From Flavobacterium hydrophilum (GTDB taxonomy: Bacteria; Bacteroidota; Bacteroidia; Flavobacteriales; Flavobacteriaceae), in the NCBI RefSeq assembly GCF_003202405.1, contig NZ_QJHL01000006.1, forward strand, positions 1 to 64,000: 64,000 nt of DNA, given 5' to 3'. This document shows positions 24,235-31,385 of this stretch, piece by piece. Position numbers and translations under genes: made by a program. How positions within the stretch are numbered: position 1 is the stretch's first letter; each line of letters begins with the position of its first letter. Below the pieces are notes generated by a model that saw only the letters and a program-made list of their open reading frames with translations, made no database searches and was not told the origin of the DNA.

Positions 24235-25792
24235 CAGGTTGTGCTGGGGAATAGATTTTAAATGTCTTTTTTAAGTCGATAATAGTTGGTGTACTTTCGT
24301 TTGCAAAATAGTCAATAAATGTCACAGCACAAGCTTTATACTGATTCATTTTTGCGGCTTGAATCGAAAAAGAAATTGTTCCTGTATTTTGGCATACTAC
24401 TACTTTTTCAACGATTTGTCTGGGATCAGTAATATCGATTTTCGAAATATGTTCTGCTCCGTAAACCACTATATATCGCACTTTTGTGTTTAAAGGCGAT
24501 TTGATGTTAAAGGTATAACGCAGGCTGTCTTTTCCGTACTCAGTTACAATCGGTGTATCTATAATAACACGTTTTAAATTAGGAACTGCAGGTGGAAGTG
24601 CCGGATACAAATATTGATTTTCTTCTAAATGCCGAACAATATCAAAGTTTTTGTCCATGAACCATTTCGCACTGAAATAAGCACTTCCGCTTACGTTTTT
24701 GAAATTTCTCAAATAATCGATCTGATTCGGGATTTCTGACATGAAATTCCAGCTTTTATCACTGTCTCCTCTAATTTTATAGGATGCGTGACCGATGTAA
24801 ATGGCTGTATTGTTTGAGTTCTCAGACCACCATTTTACTAATTTTGAGTAATTGGCAACACGATTGTTCATGCTCCAATAGAGTTGTGGCAGAATGTAAT
24901 CAATCCATTTCTGGTCCATCCATAAAACCGGATCTGCATATAAATCGTCATAATTTGAAGTTGATTGTGTCTCGGAACCTTTTGGGTCTACCGATTTATT
25001 TCGCCAAACCCCAAACGGACTGATTCCGAATTGCACCCACGGTTTGCTGGCTTTTATAGTAGTAGAAATCGTGTGTACAAAATTGCTCACATTGGCACGT
25101 CTCCAGTCGGCAAGTGACAGACCGCTTCCGTATTTTTTGTAGGATGCTGTGTCGTTAAATACTTTTCCGGGAACAGCATACGGATAAAAATAATCATCAA
25201 AGTGAATCGCGTCGATGTCGTATTTGTCAACAACCTCTTTCACCACTTTGGTTAAATGCGACTGAACTTCCGGCAAAGCAGGATCGTAATATAGTTTTCC
25301 ACCATATTCAATCATCCATTCCGGATGTTTGAAAATATCGTGATTAGGGCTTAATTGCTGTTTATTTAAATCGAAAGTCGCACGGTATGGGTTCATCCAG
25401 GCATGAAATTCAAAACCTTTTTCGTGTGCCTGCTCAATCATCCAGGCCAATGCATCATAATACGGACTCGGAGCCTGTCCTTCTTTACCAGTTAAAAACC
25501 TTGACCAAGGCGCCAGTTCCGTTGGATAAAAAGCATCACCAACGCTTCTAATCTGAACGATTACGGCATTGTAATTCAGTTTTTTGTAAGCCTCTAAAAT
25601 CTCGATATAATCTGCTTTTTCTTTTTCAACGTTATCAATCGCTGTTTTTGGCCAGTCAATGTTTACTACAGTTGCAATCCAGACCCCTCTAAATTCGTTT
25701 TTAGGATGTTTGGCCTTTTCCTGCGAATTGACTTTCAATCCAAAGAAAAATAAAAATAGAATAGAGAATATTAGGTGCTGATTTTTATGCAT
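24221..25792 (-). CDS. DUF187/DigH-like glycosyl hydrolase (GH10-like fold)
   Basis: 523 residues with a signal peptide (LIFSILFLFFFGLKVNSQ). The TIM-barrel DUF187 signature is clear: EFRGVWIATVVNIDWP, FHAWMNPYRATFD, YDIDAIHFDDYFYPY, WIDYILPQLYWSMN. E. coli DigH (YddW) of this family cuts denuded (peptide-free) peptidoglycan glycan strands. A ~110-residue beta-rich C-terminal domain follows the barrel. Mature protein is periplasmic or surface-exposed; there is no lipobox. It is first in the recycling operon, upstream of and overlapping the transporter that would take up its products. Confidence 0.88.
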   Translation of the reverse strand: MHKNQHLIFSILFLFFFGLKVNSQEKAKHPKNEFRGVWIATVVNIDWPKTAIDNVEKEKADYIEILEAYKKLNYNAVIVQIRSVGDAFYPTELAPWSRFLTGKEGQAPSPYYDALAWMIEQAHEKGFEFHAWMNPYRATFDLNKQQLSPNHDIFKHPEWMIEYGGKLYYDPALPEVQSHLTKVVKEVVDKYDIDAIHFDDYFYPYAVPGKVFNDTASYKKYGSGLSLADWRRANVSNFVHTISTTIKASKPWVQFGISPFGVWRNKSVDPKGSETQSTSNYDDLYADPVLWMDQKWIDYILPQLYWSMNNRVANYSKLVKWWSENSNNTAIYIGHASYKIRGDSDKSWNFMSEIPNQIDYLRNFKNVSGSAYFSAKWFMDKNFDIVRHLEENQYLYPALPPAVPNLKRVIIDTPIVTEYGKDSLRYTFNIKSPLNTKVRYIVVYGAEHISKIDITDPRQIVEKVVVCQNTGTISFSIQAAKMNQYKACAVTFIDYFANESTPTIIDLKKTFKIYSPAQPDENR

Positions 25793-25974
25793 TTCAATCT
25801 TTTTTAACAGAAACCAAAAATAGTTTTTTTAACGGACTATCGTAAATAATTCAGAAATTATAATTTAAACGCTATTTATTTGGTTTTCATGTAATTCTTT
25901 TGGCTTTTTATACGATTAGTTTGTAACTGAATTTGATTATTCATTTTTGAAGCAGAACGATTAGGCTTTTCCTG

Positions 25975-26100
25975 TGAGTATCGTCCCGCTTTCCGCTACA
26001 AACGAAGTTTACTGAACTCCGATTAAAAATAAAAATTAAGTGAAGTAATCTTTTGTGCCGAACCCCGGCACAAAAGGATTTCTACTTCAATCGGGGCTAA
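25975..26100. repeat. Dispersed intergenic hairpin repeat, copy A
   Basis: CTTTTGTGCCG - AACC - CGGCACAAAAG hairpin at ~26049-26075, with flanking text related to copies B (31215-31310, inverted) and C (43455-43530). It lies in the 363-bp gap between the DigH-like gene and anmK, where I see no gene. Confidence 0.7.
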
Positions 26101-26155
26101 AGAGAAACATTTTGCTTTTTTGAGAACATTCCAAAATAATAATCCAAGGTTAATT

Positions 26156-27364
26156 TTAATTCGGAAACGAAATTTTACCCATCGTTACAGAAGGAATTCC
26201 TTTGTTTGTACCAAAATTATAATCTCCGCCCGCAACCGTTTCATTGGCTAAAACCGCAAATAAAACCGCTTCTTTGGCATCGCTTAAAATGCCCAGATCA
26301 TCGCTTTTTTGAAATTCGCAAGGCAATAATTCTTTTAGCCATTTGACCAATAACGGATTGTTTGTACCGCCTCCTGATATATATACTTTAAAATCCGTAA
26401 TTGGTGCTCCAGTGTTTTTAACCACAAACTGAATTGCTTCGGCAATTGTTTCTGCGCTCAGTCGTGTTAAAGTAGCCAGCAAATCTGGTGCCGAAATGTT
26501 TTCGAGATTGGTTTTTGAAAGTGCCGAATCAACAAATCCTTTATTGAACAATTCCTGACCGATGGTTTTTGGAAAGCTTTTCCGGAAGAAAGCATCGTTT
26601 TTTAGTTCCGACAAAAGGGTTTGATTTACGGTTCCGCTTTGGGCGATTTCGGCATCTTTATCGTAACTTTTTTCAGGGAAATACTGTTTGGTGAAAATGT
26701 CGATTAAGGTATTGGCTGTTCCGGTATCGGTAACGAAAACTTCCTCGGCGTTTAGGGAAGCAGGCAAATACGTGAAATTCGCGATTCCGCCCATGTTGAG
26801 CATGATGCGGTTTTCACCTTTTTTGCTGAATAATAAATAATCGCCATAAACCGCCAAAGGTGCGCCTTCGCCACCCGCAGCAACGTGTTTTTGCCTGAAA
26901 TCGGATAAAGTTATAATTCCGGTTTTTACAGCAATATGATCGCCATCACCAATTTGCAAAGTCGCATTTGGGAATTTTTCCTGCTGATGCAAAAACTTTG
27001 GAGCGTGCAAAACCGTTTGACCGTGCGAGGCGATTAAGTCAACTTCGTGTGCGGGAATATTCCATTTTTTAAGACAATCGTTGACCATTCCGGCGTGCAA
27101 AAGACCAATCCATTCGTTTAGTAAACCCAAATGCTGAAAATCGATTGTTTTCTGTGCAAACACTTTACGGATTTCGGTTTTAATGTCTTCGGTATAATTG
27201 ATGGTTTCGAATTCCAGAATTTTTACAGCCGTATTTTCGCCCGCTCCAGAAATAGCACAAAGCGCAATATCAAGCCCGTCAAGCGAAGTTCCGGACATTA
27301 AACCTATTATTTTTCGGGTCTCTTTTTGAGCGATTTTATAAAGAGAACTTATGTTTTTATTCAT
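26156..27364 (-). CDS. anmK: Anhydro-N-acetylmuramic acid kinase
   Basis: 402 residues. The ATP-binding and catalytic signature KIIGLMSGTSLDGLDIALC is near the start; ASHGQTVLHAP, LQIGDGDHIAVKTGI, NMGGIANFTYLP and YISGGGTNNPLL follow, all as in AnmK. It converts 1,6-anhydroMurNAc plus ATP and water to MurNAc-6-phosphate in the cytoplasm, the step after NagZ. It points the same way as the DigH-AmpG-NagZ run but is separated from it by a repeat-bearing gap, so it may be its own transcript. MurQ, the next enzyme, is not in the window. Confidence 0.95.
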   Translation of the reverse strand: MNKNISSLYKIAQKETRKIIGLMSGTSLDGLDIALCAISGAGENTAVKILEFETINYTEDIKTEIRKVFAQKTIDFQHLGLLNEWIGLLHAGMVNDCLKKWNIPAHEVDLIASHGQTVLHAPKFLHQQEKFPNATLQIGDGDHIAVKTGIITLSDFRQKHVAAGGEGAPLAVYGDYLLFSKKGENRIMLNMGGIANFTYLPASLNAEEVFVTDTGTANTLIDIFTKQYFPEKSYDKDAEIAQSGTVNQTLLSELKNDAFFRKSFPKTIGQELFNKGFVDSALSKTNLENISAPDLLATLTRLSAETIAEAIQFVVKNTGAPITDFKVYISGGGTNNPLLVKWLKELLPCEFQKSDDLGILSDAKEAVLFAVLANETVAGGDYNFGTNKGIPSVTMGKISFPN

Positions 27365-27623
27365 TAAAATAATGTTTTAAGGAAGTGTTGTTTTGGTAAT
27401 GCTAAAATGAGATTTATTTGGGGATAAATTTAGGCAAAGTTGGGGATTTTTTTGGGTAGGGAAAAACGGGTATATGTACTTGCTCTTTTTCTATTATTTA
27501 TTGTTACACTTGTTTGTAATGAATTTTAGTGAAATATGGTTTTCCGTAAAAAAGATTATTATTGAGTGCTGATATTTGTTTCATTATCTAACACTTACTA
27601 CTAATCTTAACCTTTGTATAGCC

Positions 27624-28298
27624 ATGGAAAAAATAACGGTAAAAAATCTGATAAAATTTAGAGGAAAGAATGATCAGACAAAAATAACTTTTGTAAATAA
27701 TCTTAAAAAGGAGAAAATAAAGTCTGCTGATGATTCTGGAGGAGATTATTGGATTAGCTGTTTGAGTGCAATTAGAAATACTTTTAAGTATGACAATGTA
27801 GAATTGTTAGAAGAAAAAATTAGTCTATTGCAAGATAAGATTAGAGTTGAAGAAGATGGAAGAATAAAAGATCAATTTCAAAGAAATTTAGATATTGTAA
27901 GTAATTTTAGGGATTATGATTTTCAACATTTAAAACCAAATGTTGATTTGACTTTTCTTACGCAACGAAAGGACCATGCAATACTTAATATTAAAGGATT
28001 TCCAATTGAAGCAAAACCATGTCATATTTTTTCATTTTCAAATAATAATAGCGAGGAAATTGGAGGAATTTGGTTTGTGTCTCAACTAAAAGGCTTCACT
28101 AAAAATGAATTAGGAATGTTTGTAGATGTGCTTTATCGTTATTTAGATAACCATTATTCAGATGATTTTTTTGTTAATCCTAATTATTGTATTGCTGTGG
28201 ACCTTTATAACGGACAAGAAATAAACTACACTGAAATTCAGAATGGCAAAATCCCAGCATTGATCGATTCAACGTTAGATGATTTAAAAGAATTTTAA
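27624..28298 (+). CDS. Unknown protein, first gene of DUF6119-type cassette
   Basis: 224 residues from ATG 27624 (MEKITVKNLIKFRGKN); a frame reaching 27576 lacks a good start. Mixed alpha/beta composition, with GGIWFVSQLKGFTKNELGMF and YCIAVDLYNGQEINYTEIQ in the second half. No signal peptide, membrane helix or motif I can name. It is rightward, opposed to anmK, AT-rich, and followed by a 592-residue DUF6119-like gene and a 124-residue gene. Sporadic neighbours suggest an accessory, perhaps defensive, unit. A role as sensor or adaptor is only a guess. Confidence 0.6.
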   Translation: MEKITVKNLIKFRGKNDQTKITFVNNLKKEKIKSADDSGGDYWISCLSAIRNTFKYDNVELLEEKISLLQDKIRVEEDGRIKDQFQRNLDIVSNFRDYDFQHLKPNVDLTFLTQRKDHAILNIKGFPIEAKPCHIFSFSNNNSEEIGGIWFVSQLKGFTKNELGMFVDVLYRYLDNHYSDDFFVNPNYCIAVDLYNGQEINYTEIQNGKIPALIDSTLDDLKEF

Positions 28299-28501
28299 AA
28301 TTAGAAATTAAGTTCAAAATGTAGAATTTGTGCAGAGGATAAAATAAAATTACTGTCGCCACACAGCACTAAAACAGATTTGGACATTGACTTAATGGAA
28401 GTTGGTTTTGTATTTGGGACGATGTAGTAAATCCAAATTATGTACTTAATTTAGTCTAAAATAATACTGATTATCAAAGTGTTTTTGTAATTATAATCAA
28501 C

Positions 28502-30280
28502 ATGAAAGTAAATCCGAAAATTTATAAAATAGACAAATCCAAAAGATTGTTGAAAACATATGCAAATTCTGAAGAGATATGCAAAGCAATTGTAAAAGTA
28601 TCAAGATTAAAATCTGACCCGAAATTTCAACTTAGAGAAACAGATTATCGCATCGAAAGAGATGACGAAAACGATTTGTGGTTTTTTCTTTACATTTATA
28701 AAACGCAAGATGTCGAATCAGAATGGATTAATTTTTTTCCCTCAAATTTTACAAAGGATGCGGATTTTAATCAGCAGAAAGTATCTTTGATTTTTTTCGT
28801 GGAATTTCAAAAACAACTTTATTGCATTATTGGAGGAAGTGCGTTTAGATATATTCAGCCATACATTGAAGAAGATTTTGGAATAAATATTTACTCAAGG
28901 ATATTGGATCCGGAGAATGATGAACTTCTTAGCATTCGGACAAGAAATATTACTGGTAAGATAGCTGTCAATTCCAATTATTACAAAAACAATTTTAAAT
29001 TAATTGACCATATAAAATTTGGAACAGTTCCAACTGAAATAAGTGTCAAATTACACAACGATATAAACGATTATTTCAGTTCATTAAAGAAAGATACCGG
29101 AAATGTTCAGATTCATGTATCAAGTTCTATAAAGTTTCGAAAAGTAATAGAATATGTTGATTTAATAGAAGTTGTTAAAGAGTTGAAATTTATTGAAGAA
29201 CTTGAAAGAAAAGATTATTTAACTACTTATGAAAAAATAAATGATTATAACCTGATTGAAAATACATTTACAGAAACCTTAGTCACTACAATCTTTAATG
29301 ATGTCAATAATACCTTACAAGCTACCATTAATCCTATAAATAAATTCCACTTTGAATTCTGTCACCCTTCAAAACTTGAAGAGTTTTATGAAGCAGATTA
29401 TTTTGAATTATTAGAATTAGACGATGATAAAAAACAAAATTTATTTGCAAAAATAAATGACCGGAATAGAATTTATTTTCAAGTATTATCGAGAGCAGTA
29501 AATCGATTTGGAGCTAATATGGCAATTGACGAATTTAAGTATTTTCTATTCGGTGTCAGAGTTAGAAGTTATAAAAACGGAGTGAGAAAAAACTTAACTT
29601 CTGGAATGTTTCTTCATCATTTTAATACCGAACTCGAAATTAATCAAAGACCAATATTTTTACTAGATAATAATTGGTATTTTTTACAAGATTCTTTTCT
29701 GAAAGATTTGAATAGAACTTGCGAAAGAATTCTCAAAAATTTTAAAGCACCAAATTCATTGTTAACCAAAATATGGAATTTAAAGAAAGAGAATACAGAA
29801 AAAAAATATAATTTGCTTTACAAGGACTTAAAAAATTATCTAGTATTTGATACAATTGCTATTAGCGGAATTGAGTTGTGCGATATAATAAAATATGATG
29901 CACAAAACGTATATTTAATTCACGTTAAACGAGGTTTTGACTCGTCTATGCGTGAGTTATACAATCAAATAATCCTTTCAGCGAGAAGAGTTGAAGAATC
30001 AAGATCGAGTACAGACAAAACTTACTTAAAGAACTGTTTTAATTCATTAATCAAAAAGAAGCAAGGTAATTCTATTGATTCAGTTGAAAATTTTTTAGAA
30101 CTATTTCAAAAAAATATAAAATATGTAATGGCTTTCTCTAATAGTAATTCGAATAATGCAATTGAAGATCAAATTGGAAAAGTCAAATCAAGTATTGCGA
30201 AATTCTCGGTAATTCAAACATCAAGCGAAATGAGATCCAACTATTTCGAATTACTTTTTACTCAAATTGAACATTCATAA
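28502..30280 (+). CDS. DUF6119/TIGR04141-like protein, putative nuclease-like fold
   Basis: 592 residues. Several stretches fit my memory of the sporadically distributed TIGR04141 (DUF6119) family: GGSAFRYIQPYIEEDFGINI, then FCHPSKLEEFYEADYFEL (C287-H288-P289), then IELCDIIKYDA (457-467) and YLIHVKRGFDSSMRELYNQI (from ~471). The D461-x12-H-V-K476 spacing recalls the D-(E/Q/H)xK core of PD-(D/E)xK enzymes; that is my inference, not an established activity. No signal peptide. Members of this family occur patchily, often on mobile DNA. Here it is the central gene of a three-gene cassette, 203 bp after the first gene and 48 bp before the third. Confidence 0.65.
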   Translation: MKVNPKIYKIDKSKRLLKTYANSEEICKAIVKVSRLKSDPKFQLRETDYRIERDDENDLWFFLYIYKTQDVESEWINFFPSNFTKDADFNQQKVSLIFFVEFQKQLYCIIGGSAFRYIQPYIEEDFGINIYSRILDPENDELLSIRTRNITGKIAVNSNYYKNNFKLIDHIKFGTVPTEISVKLHNDINDYFSSLKKDTGNVQIHVSSSIKFRKVIEYVDLIEVVKELKFIEELERKDYLTTYEKINDYNLIENTFTETLVTTIFNDVNNTLQATINPINKFHFEFCHPSKLEEFYEADYFELLELDDDKKQNLFAKINDRNRIYFQVLSRAVNRFGANMAIDEFKYFLFGVRVRSYKNGVRKNLTSGMFLHHFNTELEINQRPIFLLDNNWYFLQDSFLKDLNRTCERILKNFKAPNSLLTKIWNLKKENTEKKYNLLYKDLKNYLVFDTIAISGIELCDIIKYDAQNVYLIHVKRGFDSSMRELYNQIILSARRVEESRSSTDKTYLKNCFNSLIKKKQGNSIDSVENFLELFQKNIKYVMAFSNSNSNNAIEDQIGKVKSSIAKFSVIQTSSEMRSNYFELLFTQIEHS

Positions 30281-30328
30281 TCCTTGTTTATCATAGCGAA
30301 AAGTATTCGATAAATCTTTAATAAAAAA

Positions 30329-30703
30329 ATGAGCAAATTCAAAAATATAGATTCAAAACTTTCTGATTTAGCAAATAAGCTTAATGGGAGATTAACTAAA
30401 GATAGACCTAGTTATCCAAAATCATTAAGAACATTTGAAGAAAGAAGAATTGATTGGGTAGAAAATGACATAATGAAAGCCATTATAATTCAGCCGAATT
30501 TTGAAATAAATGGTGTGAATTCAAATATTTGGAATTTCATAAATCTTGCTATTTATGACGATGGTTTTTCAATTTCAAATCCAAAATGGATGAAGATATT
30601 AGTTGATCAAAAAGATTTTAGTTTTGTTGAAGACAACATAGATAATTTACTTTTAAAGTCTGAAGAGAATTTATGTAATATTTCAGTTTCAGACTTGTTA
30701 TAA
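30329..30703 (+). CDS. Unknown 124-aa protein, third gene of the cassette
   Basis: Starts MSKFKNIDSKLSDLANKLNG and holds an ERRIDWVENDIMKAIIIQPNF stretch and a WNFINLAIYDDGFSISNPKW segment, with an acidic C-terminal helix. Soluble, no recognisable motif. It lies 48 bp after the DUF6119-like gene and is followed by a REP-like inverted pair. Small proteins of this look are found as stand-alone genes in Bacteroidetes, so its link to the cassette is by position only. It could be an immunity or regulatory partner. Confidence 0.6.
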   Translation: MSKFKNIDSKLSDLANKLNGRLTKDRPSYPKSLRTFEERRIDWVENDIMKAIIIQPNFEINGVNSNIWNFINLAIYDDGFSISNPKWMKILVDQKDFSFVEDNIDNLLLKSEENLCNISVSDLL

Positions 30704-30720
30704 TTTAACCGATTTCAATC

Positions 30721-30817
30721 CGATAGCGCGAATTTTTAATCCGTGCCCACCACGACTGAACATAAGAAAAGCAAAAAAATATACTTTGCGGGGACGAATT
30801 ACAAATTCGCACTATCG
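30721..30817. repeat. REP-like inverted pair (BIME-like)
   Basis: CGATAGCGCGAATTTTTAAT... (30721-30751) and the inverted relative ...ATTACAAATTCGCACTATCG (30788-30817) face each other across ~36 bp. Each arm contains its own short AT-centred palindrome (GAATTnnnAATyCG). This resembles paired REP sequences mobilised by RAYT (REP-associated tyrosine) transposases in Bacteroidetes. No RAYT gene is in the window. Confidence 0.6.
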
Positions 30818-30903
30818 TTGTATCAATTAGGATAAAAAAGACTATTATCATCTGATTGAAAAATATTTTTCTTAAATTAGAGAAACAATTAAATTCAAAA
30901 AAC

Positions 30904-31125
30904 ATGAATTCATCAAAAATAATAGGAATAATTCTGATCGTTATTAGTCTCGGTGTCGGGTATGTAGGTATCAACAAAATAGCTGATAATACAAAAGAAA
31001 TTAATTTATTAGGACTAAAAATTGACGCATCCAACGAATCCGGTAAAGAACAGGGATACCTTTATTTAGGAGTGGCCGTCATTTTACTTGCGGGCGGAAT
31101 TTACACGGTCAACAAATCAAAGTAA
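30904..31125 (+). CDS. Small two-helix membrane protein (DUF3185-like)
   Basis: 73 residues from ATG 30904. Helix 1 is IIGIILIVISLGVGYVGI; a short soluble loop (ADNTKEINLLGLKIDASNES) precedes helix 2, LGVAVILLAGGIYTV. Size and layout match DUF3185-type inner-membrane proteins of unknown role. It stands alone between the REP-like pair and the TonB receptor terminator, possibly as a single-gene unit. Confidence 0.7.
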   Translation: MNSSKIIGIILIVISLGVGYVGINKIADNTKEINLLGLKIDASNESGKEQGYLYLGVAVILLAGGIYTVNKSK

Positions 31126-31214
31126 AGTGCAGTAAGTAGATATTGTAAATATTGCATGAGGCATTGTTGGGTAACTATTTCTTGTAAATTAATTTTCCCA
31201 ATAACCTTCTTATG

Positions 31215-31310
31215 AAACCTAGAGCCCTAGCCCTGATGGCAGCGGCATCCTTTTGTGCCGGGGTTCGGCATAAAAGATACAGCGTACAGCAGGAATCAGC
31301 TCCTGTTCAT
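31215..31310. repeat. Dispersed intergenic hairpin repeat, copy B (inverted)
   Basis: Reverse complement of the A/C type: CTAGCCCTGATGGCAGCGGC and the hairpin CTTTTGTGCCG-GGGTT-CGGCATAAAAG. It shares AGGGCTAGG and GGATGCCGCT (read on the minus strand) with copy C at 43455-43530. Confidence 0.7.
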
Positions 31311-31328
31311 AACAAACTTATTAAACAC

Positions 31329-31364
31329 AAAAACCGCCTCAAATAGCACTTTGAGGCGGTTTTT
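31329..31364 (-). terminator. Terminator of the TonB receptor gene
   Basis: A perfect 15-bp stem (AAAAACCGCCTCAAA / TTTGAGGCGGTTTTT) with a 6-nt loop, flanked by T on one side and A on the other. It may work in both directions, also ending the 73-residue gene transcript. Confidence 0.9.
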
Positions 31365-31385
31365 TATGATAAAACAGAATTGCTT

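Noticed and set aside
30705..31034. 109-residue minus-strand ORF
   Set aside because: It crosses the REP-like pair and runs antisense to the better-supported 73-residue membrane protein.
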